NCBI GenBank assembly: GCA_019694515.1
Contig: JAIBBU010000002.1
Span: forward strand, 62,001-126,000
Length of the DNA: 64,000 bases
Reading direction: 5' to 3'
Source: Oligoflexia bacterium
Lineage (GTDB): Bacteria; Bdellovibrionota_C; UBA2361; JBGSMV01
The notes under the pieces are model-generated. The model was not told the DNA's origin and did not search any database. It worked only from the letters and a program-made list of their open reading frames with translations. Shown in pieces: positions 54,656 through 62,859 of this stretch (positions are counted from its first letter, which is position 1; every line of letters starts with the position of its first letter). A program made the translations under genes and the position numbers.

Positions 54656-55300
54656 ATGAGTCGTATCCCCCGTGAGGGAATTCTTTTCTGTCTGTGCGGG
54701 CCAGCTGGGGTCGGAAAAACCATTCTGGGCAAACGTGTGTTGGAAACCTATGCCGGAACGCTGGTGCGTTCGGTGTCGGTGACCACGCGGGCTCCGCGCG
54801 CGGGGGAGGTAGATGGGGAATCTTATCATTTCATCCGTCGCGATGAATTTGAAAAACGCGCCAGTGAGGGGGCGTTTTTCGAATGGGAGGAGGTGCATGG
54901 CAACCTCTATGGGACCCTTAAGAGCTCGCTATCGGATGTCATTAGCAGCGGTAGGGACCTGCTGCTAATTATCGAAATTCGAGGGTCGTTAGCCGTCAAG
55001 CGCGCCTTTCCTAAGAACGCCGTAGTCATCTTTGTGGTTCCGCCTTCCTTTAAGGAATTGAAGCAGCGCTTGCTCGGACGGGGGGCCGATTCCAAACAGG
55101 AACTAGAGACGCGGCTGAACACCGCCAAGGGGGAATTCGAAAAATTGCTGGCCGTAGAGGATCAAAGTGAATCGGTTGACTATCTAGTCGTAAATGAGGA
55201 TCTGGAGAACGCATTCTCGCAGTTGCGTACTTTGATCGAGGCCGAGAGGTCCCGTTTCGAAAGAATGAATCGCGCCGCGGTAAAAAGGCTAGCTGAGTGA
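54656..55300 (+). CDS. gmk: Guanylate kinase
   Basis: A 214-residue P-loop kinase. The phosphate loop is GPAGVGKTIL (residues 15-24). SVSVTTRAPRAGEVDGESYHF is the GMP-binding part, followed by FFEWEEVHGNLYGT and VPPSFKELKQRLLGRG. It phosphorylates GMP. The family form at the P-loop is GPSGVGKST; the Ser-to-Ala and Ser-Thr-to-Thr-Ile changes are mild. Slightly longer than the average enzyme. Confidence 0.94.
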   Translation: MSRIPREGILFCLCGPAGVGKTILGKRVLETYAGTLVRSVSVTTRAPRAGEVDGESYHFIRRDEFEKRASEGAFFEWEEVHGNLYGTLKSSLSDVISSGRDLLLIIEIRGSLAVKRAFPKNAVVIFVVPPSFKELKQRLLGRGADSKQELETRLNTAKGEFEKLLAVEDQSESVDYLVVNEDLENAFSQLRTLIEAERSRFERMNRAAVKRLAE

Positions 55301-55318
55301 GAAGATTTGTCTCGCGCC

Positions 55319-56131
55319 CTATTTCTTCTCCGTAAAACTATAGGTTCCGAGTACGGCGCGCAGCGCCGGGGTCTTGTGATCGGCCTCTGACTGGGGCGGA
55401 TTGGTGTCACGGTCGAGGCTGGATAGGAACGCTCGCGCTTCTTCATGCAATGCTGCACCTTTTGATGAGAACCATGCGCGCACCAGCTCCTGTTTGCTGG
55501 CCGGAATGTTATCGAATTCCGTTTTTATGTGGAGATTCCGTTGTGCAGGAAACTCGAAGATGTTTTCTTCGACGGCGCTGTAGAGATCCAGCGAGTCTTG
55601 GGCCAATAATGCCAAGCTGCCCTCAAGATCACCGCTCGGCTCAAAACCTTTCTTGAGTAATCTGAGCCCCTTCGAATGCTCCTCCGCAATTCCGGCCCGG
55701 ACTAGTTCGAAGGCCACGGTGTATGGATTGAGGTCCGTGCTCACAGCGGCGACCAGCTTTGCAAATTCACCGTTCCGGCCTGCATGGGTCAGAATCCTGG
55801 GTTTTCCGGCCTCGTCCCGAAAGCGGTTGCTGTTTTGCCACAAGCCAATTACGCGGGTCACGATATCGGTGTTGTTGATGGGCGTTTCTTTTTGCCCTAG
55901 CAGGCGCGAAACCTCGGGTCTCTGTATGCCGGTCATTACGCTGACGCGGCTGGCGGTAACGGTCTCTCCCAGACGCGTTAGTTCGGCTGCCGCAAGTTGA
56001 ACGAAGACAATTTTCAGATACTCTACGATCTCCCTTAGCTTTAGAGATTGCCGCAGAGCTAGACGCACCACTGGTCTTAGAAGTAATCCCAGCGATTTCC
56101 TGCAGGTCTCTCTAGCTGAAGCCTTCGCCAT
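55319..56131 (-). CDS. DUF6502-type helical protein, possible HTH regulator
   Basis: A 270-residue protein. The first ~95 residues (RPVVRLALRQSLKLREIVEY, LKIVFVQLAAAEL, VSVMTGIQRPEVSRLLG) fit DUF6502, whose N-terminal half resembles a winged helix-turn-helix. The remainder is helical. The assignment is from memory of the family pattern. It converges with gmk and follows a lipoprotein gene on the same strand. A DNA-binding role is inferred. Confidence 0.68.
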   Translation of the reverse strand: MAKASARETCRKSLGLLLRPVVRLALRQSLKLREIVEYLKIVFVQLAAAELTRLGETVTASRVSVMTGIQRPEVSRLLGQKETPINNTDIVTRVIGLWQNSNRFRDEAGKPRILTHAGRNGEFAKLVAAVSTDLNPYTVAFELVRAGIAEEHSKGLRLLKKGFEPSGDLEGSLALLAQDSLDLYSAVEENIFEFPAQRNLHIKTEFDNIPASKQELVRAWFSSKGAALHEEARAFLSSLDRDTNPPQSEADHKTPALRAVLGTYSFTEKK

Positions 56132-56142
56132 CGGTGGGTGCC

Positions 56143-56904
56143 TTAATGCGCGTCGAAATTGAGCTTTCTTAGGGTGTGCAGATGGGTTGTCAACGGCAGC
56201 AGCTCGGCTGCATTAAGCGGCCCAATTATGCGGTAAACGCAATGTCTTTCATCATTGTGAAAAGGAAATTCGACCTCTCCATCGCCGGGCCCGCTTGTGC
56301 CAGTGACCCCGGCCGCGGAAAACTCCCAGGGATCCGTCGGCGCACAGCCTCGATGTTGAAGCTGAAAAACATAATCGTTAGCAGGCAGTCCATTCCTGCG
56401 AATTTGCGTCTCGATCGTGCAATTGGTTCCCTCCGGTACGGAACCTGTCTGGCGAATCGTTCTAGTATTTAAAAACAAGGCGCTGCAACTTCGCACAATT
56501 CGCGCCCGCAGCGTCAAGGCTAGGCGCTCCGCCGAATTTTGTGCCGCATCGTAAGCAATCGATAGGTCGATGTTGTCGCCGACCAGGGCCGAGGCGGGGA
56601 GGCTCAGAGTCGCAGAGTTTCCATCCTGGGGTTCAATCTCCAAAGTGGCTTCCCCTCCGGGAAAACCAGAGTGCAGCTCGAATGCGCCTGCTTCGTCGGT
56701 GTTGACGAAGTCGTCGGTGTTTAGGAGCGTCACCCGGGCGAAGGGCAGCTCGCGACCCTGATCGGAAATTAGTACGCCTGAAAATAAAATGCCCTGTCGG
56801 TCCGGGGGGCCGCCAAGTGAAGTGCCGGACGAACCGCCGCCGCAGCTGCTCAGCCAAGGCGCTAATGCCAGCATCAAAAAAAATTCGAGATTCTTCAATT
56901 TCAT
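56143..56904 (-). CDS. Lipoprotein with carboxypeptidase-regulatory-like domain
   Basis: A 253-residue lipoprotein (LALAPWLSSC) with a Gly/Ser spacer and then an Ig-like regulatory domain (GVLISDQGRELPFARVTLLN, TDEAGAFELHSGFPGGEATL). The C-terminal half has several Cys and no known family. The ATG at 56904 is chosen; GTG at 56922 lies inside the palindrome just upstream and is less likely. It is 11 bases from the DUF6502 gene downstream. Outer-membrane or periplasmic location. Confidence 0.66.
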   Translation of the reverse strand: MKLKNLEFFLMLALAPWLSSCGGGSSGTSLGGPPDRQGILFSGVLISDQGRELPFARVTLLNTDDFVNTDEAGAFELHSGFPGGEATLEIEPQDGNSATLSLPASALVGDNIDLSIAYDAAQNSAERLALTLRARIVRSCSALFLNTRTIRQTGSVPEGTNCTIETQIRRNGLPANDYVFQLQHRGCAPTDPWEFSAAGVTGTSGPGDGEVEFPFHNDERHCVYRIIGPLNAAELLPLTTHLHTLRKLNFDAH

Positions 56905-56923
56905 GGTGGATATTTTATCCACC
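56905..56923. promoter_or_regulatory. Operator-like palindrome between divergent lipoprotein genes
   Basis: GGTGGATA and TATCCACC (8-bp arms, three-base spacer) lie immediately before the lipoprotein ATG at 56904. A partial copy (GGTAGAT) follows at 56928-56934. It may bind the DUF6502-type protein encoded two genes away, or form a leader hairpin. Confidence 0.4.
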
Positions 56924-57051
56924 TAGTGGTAGATGTCAAGGGCGTTTGCGCTGCGGAACGACATGCAGTCGCCATGAGGTGGCTTAAGCTGTTGTTGGCG
57001 CGGCTCGAACAGGCGCATTTTGGCCGTAAAATTAGTTTGGTAGGGGTAAAT

Positions 57052-57570
57052 ATGAAAATGAGGAGCTTGGCGTCGATTGCGATTGGTTTCTGCCTCTTTG
57101 GCTGCGGTGGCGGTGGGGGAGAGCCGGCGGCTCCACACTATGCCGGTTCGTGGAGCGGTGGTGTCTCGTTAGTTAGCAATAGCTGTCCACGCGCAATTCC
57201 CGAAGAGTTTCGCTATATCTCTTTTCTGCATAATGTGGAGCAGGGGATCAGTGAGGATGCGCTCGGCAATGTGCTTGTCGATATCGTCTTAAATGACGGC
57301 TCCGACACCTTTGTGGGGATCGGAGAGCGCGATGCTAATGGAGCTGGCAGTAAGTTTTCAGCCTCCGGTTCGCCGCATGAGCTGCCCGGATTTCTGTCTC
57401 ACTACACCTGTATAGAAATTCTAGATTTCAATTACGACGCAATTGACTTTGTCTCGCTTACGGCGGGCTTTGTCACCCGCCACTCCACTATTACTTGCAC
57501 CAGAGGGAGTGAAATCAAGACTTGTGACGTGACCTATACCGGCTCAGCCTATAAAACCGCTTCACCATAG
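57052..57570 (+). CDS. Small lipoprotein, unknown
   Basis: A 172-residue lipoprotein (FCLFGC, Cys18) with a Gly-rich start and a Cys-containing beta-rich mature part. No family recognised. The ATG at 57052 follows GGGG and gives a good signal peptide; an upstream in-frame start would extend it by 42 residues with no support. It is divergent from the other lipoprotein gene across the palindrome. Confidence 0.66.
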   Translation: MKMRSLASIAIGFCLFGCGGGGGEPAAPHYAGSWSGGVSLVSNSCPRAIPEEFRYISFLHNVEQGISEDALGNVLVDIVLNDGSDTFVGIGERDANGAGSKFSASGSPHELPGFLSHYTCIEILDFNYDAIDFVSLTAGFVTRHSTITCTRGSEIKTCDVTYTGSAYKTASP

Positions 57571-57640
57571 AGGGGCCGGGATTAAACGCACTGGTACGGT
57601 CGATCTGGCCTAACCAGGAAACGCGGAAGAAGGGGATGGC

Positions 57641-58117
57641 CTATTCGTCATCCTCTTCTTCGTCTTCGTCCTCATCCTCCTCGTCGTCGTCATCTTCATC
57701 GTCTTCTTCTTCGTCATCGTCGAGGTCGTCGTCATCGTAAATGTCATCGTCGTCGATGTCGTCTAAGTCGTCGTCGTCGATTACAGCCTCGGTGTCTGTG
57801 TCTGAGCTAGTTTCGGTTGCATCCTCGAACACGTTGGGGTCAATCTCCTCCAGTGCGTCCGTTACGGTAGAGATCATCGCGGCTACCTCTTCAGGGGCTA
57901 CGTCCTCGGTTTCCACCACGGCCTCAACCGCTGCGCGTACTTCATTGACCAGAGCCGCATCGGCCTCGGAAGCCTGCTCCTCGTCTTCGTCTGTCTCAAC
58001 GTCATCGTCATCGCCGGCGGTGTTGTACTCGGCTTCGATCTCCTCGCGGAGCTCGTTAAAGCCTTCCATTAGCTGAGTCAGTGCATCGATAATTTTTTCG
58101 GTCGCCTTTGCAGTCAT
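57641..58117 (-). CDS. Very acidic low-complexity protein
   Basis: A 158-residue protein. The N-terminal ~110 residues are helical and acidic; the last ~45 are almost only Asp and Glu. There is no signal peptide. No domain recognised. Such polyacidic tails can bind cations, basic proteins or nucleic-acid partners, but nothing here says which. The tail's codon repeats make it prone to length changes. Confidence 0.6.
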   Translation of the reverse strand: MTAKATEKIIDALTQLMEGFNELREEIEAEYNTAGDDDDVETDEDEEQASEADAALVNEVRAAVEAVVETEDVAPEEVAAMISTVTDALEEIDPNVFEDATETSSDTDTEAVIDDDDLDDIDDDDIYDDDDLDDDEEEDDEDDDDEEDEDEDEEEDDE

Positions 58118-58631
58118 GGTCTATTGAAAGTCGTCAAAAACAAATGCCCAAATTCGAAAGAAGTGTAGCACCTTCAGAACGTTGGCGCCCTAAAGGCTGT
58201 CTTACCTTGAACCAAAAATCAAGACGTAGAGCATCTCCTGAATTTCATAGCCGCAGATCCGAAGAACGGCAATCGTCCTCTTCTGGGTCTGAGAGACGAT
58301 GCCCTCGTCTCGAATAAAACACGCGCGTGTATCCTTCGGCCCGCAAGCATACAAATTAATACATTCACATGGTTAGGGGGCGATGGGTTGACACGCCCTT
58401 TCTATCACTATTCACTTAGCCTGCAACACAAAGGAGACTGCACTAGACGACCGCACCTCTCTGGGCTTGGAAGCAGCGTTTCGAGCTGGCTCGATGCGCG
58501 GGCTTAAGCACAGCTGTCGATCTGCACGCAGCACCCACAGCCCAGTGAATTACTTGTTGAGCGCGCTCTTCACTTGATAAATAATGCTGCAGCACGTTCC
58601 ACGGATGCTTTAAGTTTTTTTGGTTAATAAC
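58118..58631. other. Intergenic region, nothing firm
   Basis: About 510 bases before a lipoprotein gene. A TTGACA (58388-58393) may be a -35 element with a weak -10 (TTCACT) 17 bases later. An AAAGGAG (58431-58437) has no start codon at the right distance after it. No RNA family recognised. Confidence 0.35.
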
Positions 58632-59288
58632 ATGTTGAAAATAGTTGTAATTTGCGCGCTGCTTTTGGGGGCACTGGGCTGCCAGGGATATTCTGTGACA
58701 GGGGGTGCCGGTCCGATCGTCACGCCGCATTTGGTCACCACTTCGGAGACCCCCCGGGAACTGGTTGGAATCAACTCAATCTTAGTTGCTCCGCCGCAGT
58801 TTGCAGAAGCCGCGCGCGGCTCGGCGCCGAATCAATCCATGCTCTACGGTTTACTGACGGATGCTGCAGATGAGGAGCTGGATCTCAAATTGATCTCGGG
58901 TACTGAGGTGTTGAAGCGATTCGAATCGGCCGCATCTTCGGATTCCCAGGCTAAGCAGCTGCGGCTGGCGAAAGAAATGCATCTAGATGGCCTGCTTCTG
59001 ACTACCTTTAATCAGTACGAAGAGCGGCAGGGGTCGAAGGTCGGCACCAATATTCCGGCGGCCGTAAGCTTCAGAATGAAGCTGCTACGGGTGGCAGACG
59101 GAGCGGAGCTTTGGAGCGGCTCGTACTATTTTAAGGACCAGGCTTTATCAGAAAATCTCTTCAGAATTAAGGACAAGCTGACGGAGAAATCGGGGCCTCA
59201 ATGGCGGAACGCTCCGGAGCTGGCTCGTCAGGGCTTCAAGTCGGCAATGTCCGACCTCGGCAGCAAGCGGCTGCAGCAGTTTTCTTAG
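58632..59288 (+). CDS. Lipoprotein, CsgG/LpoB-like fold possible
   Basis: A 218-residue lipoprotein (LLLGALGC, Cys17). The mature part has NSILVAPPQF, then ADEELDLKLISGTEVLKRF, MHLDGLLLTTFNQYEERQGSK and VADGAELWSGSYYFKDQ. This order resembles small CsgG/GNA1162/LpoB-like envelope lipoproteins. The ATG at 58632 is preferred over TTG at 58620. It stands 140 bases before ftsK. Confidence 0.66.
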   Translation: MLKIVVICALLLGALGCQGYSVTGGAGPIVTPHLVTTSETPRELVGINSILVAPPQFAEAARGSAPNQSMLYGLLTDAADEELDLKLISGTEVLKRFESAASSDSQAKQLRLAKEMHLDGLLLTTFNQYEERQGSKVGTNIPAAVSFRMKLLRVADGAELWSGSYYFKDQALSENLFRIKDKLTEKSGPQWRNAPELARQGFKSAMSDLGSKRLQQFS

Positions 59289-59377
59289 TCGCGGTATCGT
59301 CGAGCCCTGCTAGGCGCGAGCCGCGCAACGGCGGTCTCCGGTTGTAAGCAAGCGAAGAGGCTTATAATAAAAATAGG

Positions 59378-59406
59378 TTTCGAGCTGCAGAACAGGCAGC
59401 TATAAT
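59378..59406 (+). promoter_or_regulatory. Candidate promoter for ftsK
   Basis: TATAAT (59401-59406) and TTTCGA (59378-59383, weak -35) are spaced 17 bases, 25 bases before the ATG at 59431. Confidence 0.4.
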
Positions 59407-59430
59407 AGCGATCTCTGTAAGGTTAATCAT

Positions 59431-61992
59431 ATGGTGTCCCAAACTGCTGCGGCGCAGAAGCGGCGCGCGCTTCCCCGTAAAAAGTCACAGATTACGGTTG
59501 CTCCTAAGGTGCAGCGCAAAAATGAGAGCTGGCTTGATGAGATTCTGGCAGTCGTGTTCTTTTCGGCTGCGCTCTTTGTGGTGGTCAGTTTCCTCTCATA
59601 TAAATACCACGTTTCGGCGATTGATCCGCTGTATTCCGAGAGTGCCACGTCGCGTGCGGCCTCCAACCTGATGGGCCCGGTAGGACATCTAGTCGGCGCA
59701 CTGTTAAATGGATTTTTCGGCTGGTGCACCTTGTTGTTGGTTTTTTGGAGCGGCTGGTTCTCGATCTATTTCTGGAATTTCGAGCAAACCACACGGAAGA
59801 AATCGGATGCCGGAATCTGGATCGTGCTGCTAGGTTTTGCCGGCATGCTGGTTTTTGGTTGCACGCTGTTCGCCATTTTTTTAGGGCGCGCCGCTGGTGG
59901 TTCTCTGGGAGTCCTCGTGGGGCAGCCCTTGGAGCATCTCTTTAGCGCGGGCGGAGCGATGCTGGTGGCGGGGGTTTTTCTGCTGCTTTCGGTCGCGCTC
60001 GCAACTAAATCGACATTGGCGCAGACGGTTTCCGACCTAGGCGGTCTGCTTGGCAGCGCTGGGCACTTTGTTTTTATTAGCCTTCCGGGAATCGTGCTGC
60101 GTACTGGATGGGTGCTGGCAGGATTGTGTTTCGCTGGATTGCGCGCGGTTGGACAGGCGCTCTCTCGCGACCGTTCCGATCGGCCCGCTCTCGAGGCGGG
60201 ATTGCCGGTGCCGCGACGCCGGCGCAAAGCTCCCGAGCCCTTTATAAACACCGCACCCGCCGCGCCTTTAGCGGAGCCGGCCCCCAGCGAGCACGCTGAT
60301 GACGAAGCTGTTTATGATGTGATTGTAAATCGTCGCAATGCGACCAAGGCTAAGGCCGAAGAAAAGAAGAATCGCAAACTCCAGAAACCTGAAAAGCCCC
60401 AGGAGGTCGTTGCTTATCAGCCGCCTTCCATAGAATTTCTGACACGGGCTGAAGGTGCGGTCGAGTCCGAGAGTGACGAGGAGCTAAAGCACAAATCGAT
60501 GCAGATCGAGTCAAAACTGCGCGATTTTAATATCGCCGGTCGCGTCACCCATGTTCACCCCGGTCCAGTGATTACCTTATTCGAGTTTGAACCTGCTCCC
60601 GGAGTGAAGGTTGGTAAGATTGCGGCGCTGCAGGAGGATATCGCGATGGGACTACGCGCCACCTCCGTGCGCATTATTGCCCCGATCCCGCGGCGCGGTA
60701 CGGTAGGCATCGAGGTACCCAATCGCCACCGTGACATCGTGCGGCTGCGGGATCTTTTGGAGAGTGAGGCGTTTCTGAACGCGGAGTCGGTTTTAGCGGT
60801 GCCCATCGGAAAAGACACCTCCGGCGAGCCGGTGGTCGCGGATATTGCCACGATGCCGCATCTTTTGATGGCCGGCACAACCGGAACTGGTAAGTCCGTC
60901 TGTATTAATACCATTTTGTTGAGCCTGCTCTATCGCAATTCACCGGCGGAGCTGGGATTGATCCTGATCGATCCAAAGATTCTGGAACTTAGTATTTACG
61001 AGGATATTCCGCACCTGCGGGTGCCCGTAGTCGTAGCCCCCAAGCAGGCGCGTGCCGTGCTGCAGTGGGCGATCAACGAAATGAATCGTCGTTACCGGCT
61101 GATGCAGCGATTCGGCGTTAGAAATATCGATGGGTACAATCGTGTGGTGAGCGGAAACACGGCCGAGGTCTCGACCCCCACGCCGCCCGATGCCGTGCGC
61201 CTGACCGAAAAGGATGTGGTCGAAGATGCGCCGTCGACGGAAACCGGCGGGGCGGAGGGCGAGGGGGAGGAAGCGCAGTTCGGAGAACAGCTCAAGCCGC
61301 TGCCTAAGATTGTGATTGTAATAGATGAGTTGGCGGATCTGATGCTGACGGTCGGCCGCGATATCGAGGAATTAATTACGCGGTTGGCGCAGAAGGCGCG
61401 CGCTTCAGGGATCCATTTGTTGGTGGCTACCCAGCGCCCCTCCGTCGATGTAGTGACCGGGTTGATTAAAGCGAATTTCCCTGCGCGGCTCTCTTTCCGC
61501 GTCTCCACGCGGGTCGATTCGCGCACCATCTTAGATGGTATCGGAGCAGAAAAGCTGCTGGGTCGCGGAGACATTCTTTTTATGCAGCCCGGGGCAGAGT
61601 CGCTTAAGCGTATCCACGGAGCATTCGTTTCGGATTCCGAGGTTAAACGGTTCGTGGATGCTGTTAAGGCCAACGGCCGTCCGAACTATGACGAACGGAT
61701 TATGCAGCTCTGTGAGAAGGCGCTGGCGGAGGAAGAGCAAGAAGGCAACGGTTCAGGTGAACATGGCGAAAATGGGGCTGAGGAATTTGACCCGCTCTAT
61801 GATAAGGCCGTGGAGATCGTGGTGCAGAAGGGACAGGCCTCGACCTCTATGGTCCAACGAGTTTTCCGGATCGGATATAACCGGGCCGCAAGGATTATTG
61901 AGCAGATGGAGCGTGAAGGGGTAATCGGCCCGATGGACGGGGTCAAGCCGCGGGAAGTGCTGGTGGCCTCAACCGGAAATGAAGAGGCCTGA
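59431..61992 (+). CDS. ftsK: DNA translocase FtsK
   Basis: An 853-residue protein. Four N-terminal membrane spans (to ~210), a linker of ~130 residues, then the motor. The motor has Walker A GTTGTGKS (~482-489), Walker B around IVIVIDELADLM and the motif TQRPSVDVVTGLIK. The C-terminal gamma winged helix (STSMVQRVFRIGYNRAARI) reads KOPS-like sites. It moves chromosome ends to the septum at division. An acidic insert (~590-625) interrupts the motor. ATG with AAGG upstream. Confidence 0.97.
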   Translation: MVSQTAAAQKRRALPRKKSQITVAPKVQRKNESWLDEILAVVFFSAALFVVVSFLSYKYHVSAIDPLYSESATSRAASNLMGPVGHLVGALLNGFFGWCTLLLVFWSGWFSIYFWNFEQTTRKKSDAGIWIVLLGFAGMLVFGCTLFAIFLGRAAGGSLGVLVGQPLEHLFSAGGAMLVAGVFLLLSVALATKSTLAQTVSDLGGLLGSAGHFVFISLPGIVLRTGWVLAGLCFAGLRAVGQALSRDRSDRPALEAGLPVPRRRRKAPEPFINTAPAAPLAEPAPSEHADDEAVYDVIVNRRNATKAKAEEKKNRKLQKPEKPQEVVAYQPPSIEFLTRAEGAVESESDEELKHKSMQIESKLRDFNIAGRVTHVHPGPVITLFEFEPAPGVKVGKIAALQEDIAMGLRATSVRIIAPIPRRGTVGIEVPNRHRDIVRLRDLLESEAFLNAESVLAVPIGKDTSGEPVVADIATMPHLLMAGTTGTGKSVCINTILLSLLYRNSPAELGLILIDPKILELSIYEDIPHLRVPVVVAPKQARAVLQWAINEMNRRYRLMQRFGVRNIDGYNRVVSGNTAEVSTPTPPDAVRLTEKDVVEDAPSTETGGAEGEGEEAQFGEQLKPLPKIVIVIDELADLMLTVGRDIEELITRLAQKARASGIHLLVATQRPSVDVVTGLIKANFPARLSFRVSTRVDSRTILDGIGAEKLLGRGDILFMQPGAESLKRIHGAFVSDSEVKRFVDAVKANGRPNYDERIMQLCEKALAEEEQEGNGSGEHGENGAEEFDPLYDKAVEIVVQKGQASTSMVQRVFRIGYNRAARIIEQMEREGVIGPMDGVKPREVLVASTGNEEA

Positions 61993-62157
61993 GCCTAGCC
62001 CAATTTGCCTAAGTTTGTGCCATAATCTATCTTATTGCGCAGGTTTAGACCTGCCCCAAAGTGCGGTTGAATCTGTTTTCTGGCCAGTCCGCGGCTGCGA
62101 CAGCTGCGGAGCCTTTAACGGCTGATCCAGTTCGGTTTAGTACAAACTTTTAATCCC

Positions 62158-62859
62158 ATGCTGCGCCCTTTTACTTTGCTCTTCCTGCTGTTGCTGAGTG
62201 TGCCTGTAGCTGCGCAGGGTCCTGCGCGCTCCTTCGAGTGTAAGGAGGGGGCGGGACTTTCTGCCATAGAGGGCAGCGGCCTACTGCAGAAGGTGCAGAG
62301 CACCTACAGCGCGGTGCAAGCATTGCGCGCAGATTTCATCCAGAGCTCCTATCTCGAATCGCTGGATGTCACAGAGGTGAGCTCCGGCCAGGTGTTTTTT
62401 CAGAAGCCGGGCTTGATGAAGTGGGTCTATCGCGAACCCGCGGAGCAAGTTTTTCTGATCAAAGCCGATACGTTGTGGTTTTACCAAGCCGAGGAACGTC
62501 AGGTGCTGATTGATAACTTTCGGCAGGTCTTGATCTCGGATCTTCCCGTAGCGTTTTTGATGGGCATTGGAGATCTGTCGCGTGATTTTAGCTTGGACTC
62601 AGCCTGTCGGTCCGAAGATGGGATCGTGCTGAGCTTAAGATCAAAACAAGCTGCTCAATCCGAATTAAAAAGTTTTCGTCTGTTGGTCGATCCGCGCACT
62701 AATTTGCCTGCAGGTGCTTCAATCTCGGATGTCGGAAACAATGTGACCACCATAGTGCTTAACGCTACCCAGCTGCAGGATAAGCTCGACACCAAACTCT
62801 TCGTGCCTGACTTTGGCAGTGGGTTGGATATTATTGACCGGCGTAAGGAATCAAAGTGA
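62158..62859 (+). CDS. lolA: Outer-membrane lipoprotein carrier LolA-like
   Basis: A 233-residue protein with a signal peptide (LLFLLLLSVPVAAQ). A LolA fold follows: VQALRADFIQSSY, then SGQVFFQKPGLMKWVYREPA and LWFYQAEERQVLI. LolA carries lipoproteins across the periplasm. The gene is commonly found after ftsK, as here. Four bases overlap with rimO. A small hairpin at 62039-62054 lies in the gap before it. Confidence 0.9.
   Translation: MLRPFTLLFLLLLSVPVAAQGPARSFECKEGAGLSAIEGSGLLQKVQSTYSAVQALRADFIQSSYLESLDVTEVSSGQVFFQKPGLMKWVYREPAEQVFLIKADTLWFYQAEERQVLIDNFRQVLISDLPVAFLMGIGDLSRDFSLDSACRSEDGIVLSLRSKQAAQSELKSFRLLVDPRTNLPAGASISDVGNNVTTIVLNATQLQDKLDTKLFVPDFGSGLDIIDRRKESK

Noticed and set aside
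62039..62054. Hairpin after ftsK as a terminator
   Set aside because: Six-base stem with a four-base loop and no T-run; too weak to call.
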